DNA of 46,543 nt from Gonium pectorale (taxonomy: Eukaryota; Chlorophyta; Chlorophyceae; Chlamydomonadales; Volvocaceae), in the NCBI GenBank assembly GCA_001584585.1, contig LSYV01000021.1:1076821-1123363 (forward strand), given 5' to 3'. The stretch's first letter is position 1, and every line of letters begins with the position of its first letter. Both the position numbers and the translations under genes were made by a program. Under the pieces are notes generated by a model. The model was not told where the DNA came from. It worked only from the letters and a program-made list of their open reading frames with translations, and did not search any database. Shown here piece by piece: positions 30,405 to 41,690 of the stretch.

Positions 30405-32822
30405 CAGGGCGTGATCAACTTCACCACTGAGACGGTGTACTTCAGGGTTGGTACCAAGTACTGCAGGTGAGCCATGCCGTACGTGCTGTACGAGTGTTCT
30501 AGTTTTCATAGATATGTAGGAGTTTCTACAATGATTAAGTCGGTTAGGCACTTATTTCCGAAGCGCGCTGCTCTGTATAGGCCACTGACGTCCCCACCCA
30601 GCTTTCTGGTTCTGGGGGTTCTGCGGCCCGGAAGTGCGACGGGGTACCGAGGGGACGCTGAGAGCCTTTCGTTGCTCCGCTCTTGACGTTTCGGGGTTAT
30701 ACGCGCCTGGGGCCTGTTCATTGAGAAAACCTTTCTCTGACCCCTCTAGCTCCTCCCTCCCGCCCTAGCTGCCGGCTCCCTGCTTCCCTGCGTCTCTCCC
30801 TGCCTGTCTGCCTGCCATTGTCGCTCCCCCGCTCTGGCCTCCGCAGCCCAACCGGCAAACGCCACCCCCAGTAGCACGTCTTCGCCGGCAATACCGCAAC
30901 TATTCCTTCGTCTGTACTGCCGTTGATTTGCGCCCACTCCCGCCCTCCCTCCCCTACTTGCAGCCTGAGCGGCAGGCGCCACTCGCAGCAAATCAAGTGC
31001 ACGGGGGCCCGGAGCGCCGCCACTCCCTTCCAGCTGCCCGCCAGCACCTTCGCCTCCGTGCAGCTCATCAACAACGCGACCAAGGAGGCCTGCGGCGGCG
31101 ACTTCTACGGTATGTGCCGTACCGTTCGGTTGAGTTGATGCAGTACACTGCGCCGTACGGGTGGGCGTCCCCCGGACCCAGCCGACCAGCCCCCGGCAGT
31201 CTGCACACGCGCGCGCCCCGCCCGCCACGCGCGGCTACCCTGACAACCCCCCTCCCACAATGCCGCTTTACCCCTCCCCGCATCCCCCCTCCTCCCGCCG
31301 CCCCCCCGCCTCACCTGTTCTTTACCCTGCTTCCCCACCCTCCCTCTCCGCCCCACAGCCCAGGACGGCGCCGTCCAGATCGCCAGCTGCGGCCCCTACT
31401 TCGCCGGTAAGGCCATCAACATGACTGTCAACCTGCAGAGGCCCGGTGCGCCAGCCATCGCCTCGGGGACCAACGTCAGCTTCAACGTCTTCGACGACCT
31501 GTACACGTACCAGGTACGGTAACTGCACTGAGATGGCAACCGTAACGGTTGCGGTTGGGGGTTGAGGTTCGGCGCGGCTTGGAGGTCGAACGCGAGGGCC
31601 CAGGGGTGGTTGTTCAAGGGCGGCCTCTGGAGGGCGCGTGGCGGAGGCGGGCAGACGGCATCCCCGCAACTGTGCGTGGCGGGGCGGGGCCGAGAGGATG
31701 GGGGGGGGGCAGGCTGGGAAACGATAAGACAGTCAAAGTGCAGGCAGACGAGGGGAGCGTGCACCGCGTTGCGTCGCCTGTCCGTCACGTTGAATCACTC
31801 TTGGCAAACGCTGGTCTGCCTGTCGCTCGGTCGACTTGCAATGCTTGCGATGAGACGTTGTGCGGTCTGCACCGTCCCGTGCCGTCCCTGCCCCTCCAGC
31901 TGCCCCGCCAGACGACCCGCTCCCCCTCATGCATAACTCTCCGGTGTCGTCCCTGGCTGCCCCTCCGCCGCTTGCCCTCCAGATCTCGACCTGGAAGGTC
32001 CGGTCCAGCGACAAGCGGGTACGTACCACACGCAGACTAACAGGGGTTGGCGAATTTCGGGAATCAGTCGCAGCGTGCCCGCACGGAGCGCGTGTCGCTG
32101 CGTGCTCGTGCGGCACACGCAGTGCCTGCTGCTACGGTAGTTGCCGTTAATAAGAAGGAAGGGGTTTAGGGAGGAGCAAACATGGGTATGCGCTTTGAGC
32201 TGTGCGGGAGGAGCAAACATGGGTATGCGCTTTGAGCTGTGCGGGAGGAGCAAACATGGGTATGCGCTTTGAGCTGTGCGGGGGTGGGGGTTGACTTGGC
32301 AGATGCTCGGGCGGATGGGTGTGCTGCAGAGATTATGAGGCGGTCGCGGCACGTGGGATCTCGCTCACCCACTACTCCGCTCCCTTTGCGCGCGCTGACG
32401 CAACCACCGTCATCGGCCCCTGCCGCCACATCATCTTCGCTCGGCGTTGCCGTCGCGATTTCACAGTGCGTTGTGGCCGTGCCGGCGCCCCCCGCCCCCT
32501 CAACCTCCCTACCATACACACACAGCACGCTGACAAGCGCCGCAAACCCGCCCACCCGCCCCAACCCACCCCATCCTCGCAGGTTTTCCTCGACGAGAAC
32601 GACATCACCGGCACCAGCAAGGTCTTTTCCCTGCTCGCCATCACCGGCTCCACCATCGCCAACAACACCCTGGTCGCCATCCGCAGCGAGGCCACTGGCC
32701 AGTTCTGCGGCGTCGCCGCCGCCCCGCCCTCGGTCGCGACCCCCAACATGACCTGCAACGGCGCCGGCCCTCTGGACAAACTGACGGCCAGCTACGTCTT
32801 CTCCTACAGGATCATGGCGTAG
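28422..32822 (+). CDS. Secreted Cys-rich protein of unknown family, tandem paralogue 1
   Basis: Nine exons join in phase: 28422-28533, 29147-29280, 29571-29670, 29949-30001, 30408-30466, 30964-31109, 31359-31513, 31983-32018 and 32583-32822, giving 344 residues. The start MARATTFALLIACLAATAAF is a clear signal peptide with a likely cut after the Ala-rich end, so the protein enters the secretory pathway. The mature part has regularly spaced Cys: WCGLRDFPPP, VFCIFSGYE, KYCVHGARLECG, GTKYC, IKCTG, CGGDFY, CGPYF, GQFCGV, MTCNGAG. Similar units recur: a V(Y/L)xxV strand, then KYC or FCG, then a C after 6-12 residues, then an F strand (FVVEKASGT, FQLPAS, YVFSYRI). This resembles beta-trefoil/fascin-like repeats, which is inference only. 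I recognise no family. Its neighbour 34665-39381 is a paralogue. A cell-wall, matrix or lectin-like role is possible but unproven. Confidence 0.85.
30359..30406. repeat. (CCTG)n tetranucleotide run at a 3' splice site
   Basis: About twelve CCTG units end in CCTGCAG|GG, so the repeat itself supplies the pyrimidine tract and acceptor of exon 5 of secreted paralogue 1. The repeat is absent from the equivalent intron of paralogue 2. Confidence 0.95.
32171..32281. repeat. Three perfect 37-bp tandem repeats
   Basis: The unit GAGGAGCAAACATGGGTATG, then CGCTTTGAGCTGTGCGG, starts at 32171, 32208 and 32245 with no differences. It lies in the last intron of secreted paralogue 1. Confidence 0.97.
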
Positions 32823-34664
32823 GGGGTGTGAGGTGTGAGGGGGAAGCGGGTCGGGCTGAGTCGGCTGGTGCCGCCCGACCGGTGATCGGAGCTCTGCGTA
32901 CGCGAAGAATGAGTGGGTCTTGGAAGACAGATTCGTGTTGACCTATCGCGCGAAGAAAGCATTCGGAACGATTGCACGGAGCGGGTGGGAGAGACGCAGG
33001 AGAGGCCAGACCTTGTGTGAGGTACCTGTGGAGGCGTGCGTGCCCCCGCAGGGGGCTAGTGTACAGGCATCTGCGGGGATTTTTGCTGCTGGCTGCGCAA
33101 GCTACGAGTGCGGAGTGGGGCGCATGTGATCCGATGACCCACTGACAAGTGTGTGGTGTTTGGAGGCGTGTGATATCTCCCCCCTCCCGCCTTGCGTGCG
33201 AAAGCACCGAGCGCGTGTGCTTGAGGGTGCCGCAAGCGTCGGCACGGGCATGGGCACCGGCACGCTGCGAACGGTTGCAAAGCCGTTGAATACGTACGGC
33301 CTGCCGTGCCGTAAAATGTCGTGCGGTGCTGCTGCTGATACTGGTTTTAGGGCGTGCGTGCTGAGCAGGATGCCGTCTCGGGCCACCCGCCCGGACGGGT
33401 TGCATTGGGCGGTGCTGCGTTTGCGAACTGGGTTTATTGTACTAGTATGCCATGCGCGCCGTTGCGTGCGGTTTCCCTGTTGAAGGACCTTGCGCTGTCA
33501 TAAATCATTGGATTAGTCCTTTACTTCTAGTAGTGTGACCCATAACCGGCGGTCTGTGAACAACATATAGCTTCTTTGGGCACAGCCGCTGATGCTGCCT
33601 CGTGTTCCCTAGCCCCTGCCTTGCTCTAGTACGGCGTACGACGTTTAGCGCGCTTGCCTATGCCGGATCCACACTCCACCCATGGTCTCCCCCGCGGATA
33701 CCTGGTCACCTCAAATGCCCTAGCTCATCATGAGCTCCTACTAGTGCGATCCACTGCGTGACGGTATGGTGAACGGTTTTCCGTGTGCCATCCCTACAGT
33801 TTTAAGCGTTCGTTGATGTTTCACATACCATGCAACAAATGACTGGCTGACCGGTCAACCTTCCTGTGAGACGTGGGCACGCGGCCGCCCGCCTGACCCC
33901 CCCCCCCCCCCACACACACACACTGATGGGCACTTGCATTTGGGATGTGTAAATGGTGTATGCGTGTCGTTGCGCAGACCTTCTCTTACGCATGCGCCGA
34001 AGGGGCATCCTCCATGTGTTGTATCAAGTGCAGACGGCACCGTCGGTGTGTGCCCTGTTTGGACTCCGATCCTGGAAACCATGCGGCAGAGCGGCACTGC
34101 AGCGCCCTGACAAGGTGCCCGCTCTGGGACGGGGCGTCCACCGCATGCCGCTGCCAGCGTCATTAGGAACACCGCTGCAAGAGGGGCCGGAGGCGTCCCG
34201 ACGTGCTTTCCGGTGAGCTAGGCCGTCTGGCCAGGGCCTCTCCGCCGCCGGCAGAGTCGTAGGAACAGTCCTCTCCCAGTCCTCTCCCATGGTTATCTTC
34301 CTTCGCCGGACAAAAGCATGGCATTTTTGGCGGTTTGCAGGCAGGAGACGTGGCAGGCGACGTTCTATTCGTCGTGAGCGACAGGTGCATACCGGTGTTG
34401 CGTCAGTCGTGACACCAAAACACCCACGTAGTAGCCGTACCCGCCCGCACCCTCACGAGCCTCTGGGAGTGTGCAATTGACGTAGCATCGCTTCAACATT
34501 TGCACCCGTCCTTACCTGCCATGACGCGAGTCGAGGGATATCTGGCATTCTTTACATCGGCCCGGTAACTACAGCATACTACGTAACGAACTACACAGTA
34601 GAAACTACTTGAAGTTAGGTATACTTTCGTCTTCGGTGGACGCTTGTGACAAGCGTTTGCTGAA
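32823..34664. other. Intergenic region between the two secreted paralogues
   Basis: 1.8 kb with no supported gene. It holds the 3' UTR of paralogue 1, a C13 tract followed by (CA)6 at 33898-33921, and the promoter of paralogue 2 in its AT-richer right end (about 34,490-34,660). TGTAA occurs at 33947, but 1.1 kb after the stop codon is far for a polyadenylation signal. Confidence 0.4.
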
Positions 34665-37600
34665 ATGGGTTGCGCAGCGGCTTGGATACCTCGGCTCTTT
34701 CTTTGGCTGTTAGCAACTAGTGCTGCTGTATCCAGTGCACAGGGAGTCACGGACCCGTTTGCCACTCGGCGGGACGGGCTTGCGGGCATTCTGACCCCTG
34801 GTACGTTCGGAGTGGAGGCATGTGCAAATGCGCTGGCCCGAAAGCTCCATTTGAAGAGCTCTTGCTTGTCTCATATTGCCAGCTGCATGCTCGCAACTTT
34901 CACCTCGATGTCCATGACGCCCGCCATCTGCCGGTAGCATGCCTCGTGGCTGCAAGCGCAAATGCCTGGCCCCTGCATTCTTTTTACTACGTCGGACATG
35001 ACATAATGCAGACGGGGTGGAAGGGGGGCCAACACGGTCCAGTCAGAACCGGGCATGCGCGCACGGCGGGACATGGACGCTTGTTTCATGGTACTGCCGG
35101 AGGAGGCAAATGCTCCTTTGCACGTCAAATCCTGCACGCCAGGCATATCAGCAATTCACTCGAGCCTTTGCCAGTCTTGATTCCCTCCCACCACGCGCTC
35201 CTCTCCGCCCTGCAACATGCCCCATCCACCCTGCCCTGCCTTGTATCAATCGTGCCTTCCGCCCCGCGACTCGGCGGACAGTTGGGTGGTGGCACACACT
35301 CCGCGTCAAGGGAGGCAACTTCTGCGGCCTGCGCGACTTCCCGCCGCTGCCGCGCGGCTTCGGCGTGAGCCGGGTGTACTGCATTGACCGAGTGTACGAG
35401 CACTACTACATGTGGCGGCTGATCAAGGTGCGGTGCGGTACGATACACGTGGGCACGTTGAGTGACGGCGTGTGCGTGGCGTGTACTAGATGTATGTCTA
35501 CGGCAACCGTAGCACTGCCGCCTGTTCCGATCCGTCGCCTATCGCCTGCTCCGTCGCCTACCGCCTGTTCCGTCGCCTGGGCCCTGGTGAGATGAGGGCA
35601 ATTTTCCGCGCAGTTGTACCAGGTCTATCATGCGCCGCATTGCACACTTGCGCGGGCTCCTGCCGGGCGGGGCGCCCGTGTTGTGTCCTCTTGCCCCTCA
35701 TATGATTTGAGAGCCCGGCTTTCCAGGCATTTGGCTACGTACGTGGCTACCGGATCCCCTGGGAGCTCGTCGCCCCCATTTCCTCATTCGCTACGCCCGC
35801 CCAAGGCCCAACCTCCTGCCTGCTCGCGGTGTCTGGGCCGACAAAGCAACAAAGCTCACCCCGTGTCCCGCCGCTGCAGACCTCGGGCCTCTCGATCTCC
35901 TCTGGCTCGCCCGCCGGGGCAGCGGACCAGCTCTCCAGCGGCGATCCGGTCGTCATCAGCCTCTATCAGCCAATGCTCCACTACTGCAGACACGGAGCGA
36001 GGGTGGAGTGTGGTGAGGCGTGAGAGCGCGCGCGCGCGCGTGGGAAGCGGCGTTGGAGCTCCCAGACAACAAGGGGTGTTGCCGTAAAAGGGCGGCGCGG
36101 CAGTGGGATGGGGCGGCGGGGTTCGGAGCGTGCATCGTGCGCGCTGTCGGTTTTGTGGGGCCGTCTCGTCAGCCGCCGGCGGTCGTGGTTCTGTGGTTCT
36201 GGGTGGGTCGTCCGCCCGTGCGCCTCGCCCGTTCCCACACGCCTTCCATTGCCTGCCCCACTGGCTGCCCTGTCCTAATTCCGGCCCGCCCTGATGCCTC
36301 TTACCGGTACCATACGCGCGCTTTCTTTACTTCCCCCCTCGTACGCCGTGCGTCTCAGCGAAGCTTACTTGTGAGCGAGGTACCCCGCACATCTCACACC
36401 TGCTCGCTCGTCACACCCCGCCCCCCACCGCCACCCGCCCTTGCGTTTAGCCTCCCACCGCCACGGCCCTGCATCCCATCATCCAGGCCCTGACGGGGGC
36501 CAGGTGGCACCGGCGGGGCCCACGCTCCCATCCTCGCACAATCCTCGGCCGACAAAGGAGATGTGTCGGCCCGCAGTGACCCTCCTCCCCAGATCCGCAG
36601 GACCCAGATGGGTGTTCGGGCTGAAACCTCGTGCTCCCTTTCGTCCCTACCTTTTTCCCTCCTGGTATGTCCTCGCCACCCGCCCACCCAAGGCGTCGCT
36701 GAGGGCCAGGCGACGCGGTTCACAATTGAAAAGGAGAGCGGCACGGTGGGTGGATGGGTGCCAACCGGGGCGAGCTTGGAGCTGTGACGGTGCGGAGCAA
36801 GCAGTTCGCGACGCATGTGTGCCATGTGGACATGACGGCATGCCCGCAACGGTTGTCGCTTGCCCGCGAGGGTGCGCAAGCACTGCTGGCTCTGCCATTG
36901 GGGTTAAGTAGCATTCCAGCCCAAAGGCCCAAATGCGTTCCTCCGTCCGCTGGGCTGCTTTGTCTTGTCCCGGACGTCCCACCTGAATGCTTACCGGTTT
37001 TGCCGTCCGCTTCCGATCGGCGCAAACTCCTGTATGTACGTGCCCGGCCTATCAGGGGGTCATAAACCTGGCAACGGACGGAGTGTACCTCAAGGTCGGA
37101 TCCAGATACTGCGGGTGAGACGCTGCGTACCGAACGTGCCGTACGTGCAGTATATGCCGTGCGATGATGGTCGTTGCTTGGGGCACCACGGCAACACGGG
37201 TTGGTGGGGGCGGGGATGGGGAGGGGGGTGCGCCAGCATCCGCCTTCACCGAGGGTGCCGCGACCGGCTTTCTTTGGCCTCCTCCACGCACGCAGCTACC
37301 TGCTGCACGCTGCAAGCTGCTGTGCAGTGCTGTCTGTGAGTGCGGTCGCCGTGCAGTACCGTACGTACCGTCTGTACGCCTATCCATACATGTTACCTGC
37401 TATACCTGCTCTATCTGAGGCAGCCGGCATATCGCTCTGTCCCCAGGACGGTAGCCCCCTTCCCAACTCTGATGTGTAACCCCCTTCCTTCCCACCGCAG
37501 CCTGCAGGGCAGCGGCCACGGGCAGCAGCTGGTGTGCACGTTTGGGTCCAGATCCGGCGCGACTGTGTTCCAGTTCCCCGCCAGCAACTACGCGTCGGTG

Positions 37601-39381
37601 CAGCTGGTCAACGCGCTGTCAAACAACACGTGCGGGGGAGACTTCTACGGTGGGCAGGAGGGGCGGGGTAGGGGCGTGTGGGACCGGGGTGTGGTGGATG
37701 GTCGGAGGCTGAGGAGGTTACGGCGGCTGAGTGTGTGGGGTCGTTGGGTCTCTGGGTCGTGGGGTCGTTGGTAAGAAGGTCGAGGCTTGAGGGCAGCAGC
37801 GGGGCGGGGCACTAACCCGCTTGCGACCGAGTGCGGCAGCAAGGGGCTGATCGTGAAGCGGCGGCATCCGTGACCCAATCAATGACTCAATTAATTCTGC
37901 ACAGAGAAAACAACCAATTATGATATTGTTTTGTTGACTAGTGGAGCGATGCGCCAAAGGCCGCAGCAGGTCACCGGTTGCTCACGCACAGGGCCCTGCC
38001 CAACGCCCCGCCTCGCCGCACCGCGCCGCACCGCGCCGCCTGCCCAGCCCCCTCCGCCTGCCCAGACCCCTCCGCCTGCCCAGACCCCTCCGCCTTTGCT
38101 TCTCCCTTCATTCGCTCGGTGCCCTCCTGGCAGCCATGTACAACAACCCCCCGCTGGTGACCTGCCGTACGCCCTTCACCGGCATCGCCCCCAACCTGAC
38201 GGTCGCGCTGCGGACGCCCGGCTCTCCCGCCATCTCGGCGGGGGCGGAGGTGGCGCTCAAGGTGCACGAGGACCTGTACACGTACAACGTACGTGCCGTA
38301 CAGTCGCCGTTTGTGCGGATGATGTACGGGTTGCGTGTGGGGGTGGGGCCTTGCTTGCTTCCTGCGCGCGCTCAGAAACATGCACGATCACACACGTGAA
38401 CACTACATACCCTGTTGTGGCGACCGACAAGCCATGTTGTGGCTGTTGATGAAATGCATTCGCTTGGGGCAGTGGGTGGGCTTCTGGACGGGTCGCCCTG
38501 TCCTGGCGCTTCACGCCTCGATCCACAGCTCGCTTGAATGTTCCTCTGCCGCCTCCGGCCCACCCACCTACTGCACTCACCTGCAGGTGGGAGTCTGGAA
38601 GACCGACGCGAACAAAAGGGTGAGCACGCACGAGGTGGCATGCTTGCGTGGGCGCGTATCTGGCGGGCGTAGTGGATGGGTGGCGGGGGGGGGGGAGCGA
38701 GCTCGTTCCCCCGGTCGGGGAGGGGCGGGGGCGGGGGCACCAGAGCCCTCTTACACCTACCGTTGAATGGGAAGTTTGGGCGAGAAGAGGTTGAGGTGGC
38801 TGCAACTGAGGATTCACTGGTGAAAGGTACGCATTTCTTGTCGTGCGCAGCACGTGGTGTGGAGCGCAAGCTGGGGCTTGGAGCGGCTGCTGGGAGGCTT
38901 CCACGCACCCACCCGCCCACCCACCCGGGCCGCATGGCCCAGTGCAGCCCCGCCTCCGCGCCCGCGCATGCGCACGCTCCGCCCTGCGGCACACTCTGCC
39001 GTCGTACTACACCGACCCCGTACGTCATACACGCCGTACGTCGCGCATGCCGCCGTACAGGTCATCTCGGACAGCATCGACCCCAGCACCAAGAGCCCCG
39101 CCCAGTGGTTCTCCGTGCTGCCCGTCTCGGGCGGCGGGCCGCTGGCCAACGGCGCCGCCGTGGCGCTGCGCAGCTCCGCCACCGGCCAGTTCTGTGGCGT
39201 GTCGGGCCGAGAGCAGCCGGCCATGATGTGCGACCGCGCCGGGCCCCCGGCCTCACTGCCGATCGGCTACCGGTACACCTACCTCTCCTCGCCCGCATCG
39301 CTGCGGCCGTGGAGACCCCTGGGGCCGCATTACGTGGACAGCTTCCCGCCCACGCCAGCTCCCCGGGCCAAGACGGGGTAG
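34665..39381 (+). CDS. Secreted Cys-rich protein of unknown family, tandem paralogue 2
   Basis: Nine exons: 34665-34800, 35315-35427, 35880-36012, 36693-36745, 37056-37114, 37501-37649, 38134-38288, 38587-38619 and 39061-39381, giving 383 residues. The start MGCAAAWIPRLFLWLLATSA is a signal peptide. Every splice junction has the same phase as in paralogue 1, and exons 4, 5 and 7 have identical lengths (53, 59, 155 nt). Matching blocks: NFCGLRDFPPLPRGFG, YQPMLHYCRHGARVECG, FTIEKESGT, GVINLATDGVYLKVGSRYC, CGGDFYG, VHEDLYTYN, ATGQFCGVSG. Differences are a longer Ser/Gly-rich start of exon 3 and a ~25-residue Pro-rich C-terminal tail after YRYTYLSS, ending PTPAPRAKTG. The Pro-rich tail recalls hydroxyproline-rich wall proteins of these algae. 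Function unknown. Exon 4 uses an AAG acceptor, and exon 2 an acceptor at GGGAG, both weaker than usual. Confidence 0.85.
38041..38096. repeat. ~18-bp tandem repeat (CCCCTCCGCCTGCCCAGA)
   Basis: Three units lie shortly before the acceptor of exon 7 of secreted paralogue 2 and supply a long pyrimidine-rich tract. Confidence 0.8.
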
Positions 39382-39576
39382 GCTCGGCAGCAGGCCGCAC
39401 GTGCCGTGTGGGGCCAACCTGGAGCGAGGTGGGCGCGTCCCCGCTTGCCCATGTATGCCCGGCGGCCACTGATGGCGGCAGGCGGCGGGTCTTGTTTTGG
39501 TGGAGAGGGGAAACGCGCGCGAGGGCCGGTTCGGGCGAGCTAGCGGGCCGGCACCTCCAGTCACGCCGAGCCGGCC

Positions 39577-39588
39577 GACCCGCGGGTC
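39577..39588. repeat. Palindrome GACCC-GC-GGGTC
   Basis: A perfect palindrome about 200 bp after the stop codon of the second secreted paralogue. Confidence 0.85.
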
Positions 39589-39993
39589 GCGGGGCGTACA
39601 CCCATGAGCCAGCAGGGTGGCAGCCGCTGGCGTATGATTGCTCGCCTGGCGATGGGGCCTTTTGTGTCCATGTGCGCTCTGAGCTGCGAGCCTTTCCTCA
39701 CTCGGGGGCGGTGGCACGCTGCCCGCCGGCTTTCCTCTGCCGACCAGGACACATATTAGCGCGTCGTGGCATGCATCGATTATTGCACGACTGTACAGTC
39801 AGTCTGCGAACCGCATTGGGCCGGATCGTTGTAGATGGGCTTGCTTGACTGTTCATGGAGACCCGCCGGAAGAGTGTGACAGGTCCACGTTGGTTCGTTG
39901 ACAGCAAGCCAGCGCAGGAAGCGTGGTGTGGTTGTATGCATGGTGTGTGGTGCGTGCCCGACCGCACCCGGTGTATGTGCGATATGCGAGGGT

Positions 39994-40058
39994 TGCTGCT
40001 GCTGCTGCTGCAGCGGCTGCTGCTGCTGCTGCTGCTGCAGCGGCTGCTGCTGCTGCTG
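39994..40058. repeat. CTG/CAG trinucleotide repeat in three blocks
   Basis: Runs of five, six and five CTG-type units are separated by CAGCGG. On the minus strand they lie in a 131-codon frame (40175-39780) and encode three Gln runs separated by Pro-Leu. That frame has no other coding sign, so I annotate only the repeat. Confidence 0.9.
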
Positions 40059-41344
40059 CACGCCGGTCGATTGCCCCTTAGGAAGCTGCTGAAGCTGCAC
40101 TAGTACTGCTTGACCTTGCCGACTTACTTGTACGTCTTCATGTGACTTCACCCACGCTACATACACTGACAGCACTAGTCACTGCTGTGTTAGGCAATGA
40201 GCGAGCGAGGCCGTACGGCATGAATCATTCATGCCCTTCCGAGCTGCCAGCCGCCGCCGGTAGATGCGTGGTGGGGCTGATGGCTTGCAATCTGCCGAGT
40301 GGATGGGCGAGCGAGTATGTAGCAGCAAGACGTGTGTGCGGCGTGCCGCCGAATGACTGATGCAGGATGTACGTACGTGACTGTGTGCGATCGGTTGTGC
40401 ACTGGCTTTGTATCGCCACGCTAGGGGCTGTTCGGCGGCAATGTTCGTATATGCAGTGATTGCGACAACGGTGATACAGTATCTACGCACGGCCGCTCCC
40501 AACCGCTTGCCTTACCAATCCGCCAAGTAAGGTAAGCCGTGGTGGTGATGAGGCTTGTAATATGTTGTTTTTGGTATTTTTTGACGGAACGCGACGTCCT
40601 TTACGCTGGCCACTCTATCTGAGGTGGGGGGAGGAACGTTGTACGTGCGTGGGTGCGTGTCTGTCAGGTGCTGTTTGCTACCTGGCCATTTACTCCTCTT
40701 CTACCTATAAATCATACCATGGCCGACAGGCTACCTATGCCACGGGCGCAAGCCAGCCCGACAAACCAAACGGTTGAGGGCAGGAACATATAGACGGAAC
40801 GACTATTGCTGTTGCACGCTTTATCGGCCACGGGCCAAACAGATGATACATGAAACGCTGCGACGATGCGGATGGGTGGCCGCATGTATACATTCGTCCG
40901 TATACTGTTAGTGGCACCGTGTTGTCAGCTTGTCACATGAATGCGCCGCCGCGGCGGCCTGCGGAAAACAGAATTATATATGTGGACCTGAGTCGAAAAG
41001 GACGACCCGCATTGGTGCAAGGTCTCCTGCTAAACTGGAGAGAAGCGCATCTACCACCGAACAAATCTGGCGACATGCGCAACACGAAGGTGTGCAGCCC
41101 AACGGGGCCTCGAATCTTCTCTGGTCAGGCATTCTCGCATTCAATGCGCGCACACTGCGAACGCCCTTCCCCCTGCTGCTGAACGTTGATTGCCAGCCAC
41201 AGTCGACCCTACCTAGGGCGACGGCTCGCACGCTGCGGAGCCCCACCACTGAACCGAAGCATCCTCCTCGCATCCCTACCTTGGCTTGCGCTGCGCACTG
41301 AAGCGGCAAGGGATGCGCTTGATGACCGCCAGCTTCATCTATCG

Positions 41345-41690
41345 ACCCGTTCTCCACTCCACCTGCTGAAAGTACTCGGGAAGCCACAGCGCGCCCTTGT
41401 ATCGTAGCGTGACCCACACCCCCTGCTCCCGCTGGCTCTTACCCTGCCCGGTCCGGACAACCCTGGCGCCGCGACGGCGCCGCCCGCCCGAGCGACCTCC
41501 GTGTAGGGCGGGCACATCCAGTTGCCGAGGGTGCGTACGTGGGGCGGGTGCAAGCGCCATCTGGCAATGGGTCGTCGCTTAGGATCATTTGCGGGCCGTA
41601 CGACCCGCCGGTGCCGGCTGCTGTAGGGCGCAAGACCGTGTGCAGGCACAATGCGCCAATCACGGGCGCGCGCGCCTAGGCCCGCTGCCA
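41345..41690 (-). pseudogene. Possible degenerate coding stretch, unidentified
   Basis: On the minus strand three different frames in turn look protein-like: GGSYGPQMILSDDPLPDGA (about 41610-41555), then LGNWMCPPYTE (about 41535-41500), then GVWVTLRYKGALWLPEYF followed by QQVEWRTGR and a stop at 41339. No splice pair of reasonable size joins them. This would fit a decayed gene or the end of a gene with very short introns. I recognise no family, and it may be chance. Confidence 0.25.

Noticed and set aside
39780..40175. 131-codon minus frame with three polyglutamine runs
   Set aside because: The Gln runs come from the CTG repeat; flanks have no motif, signal or splice context.
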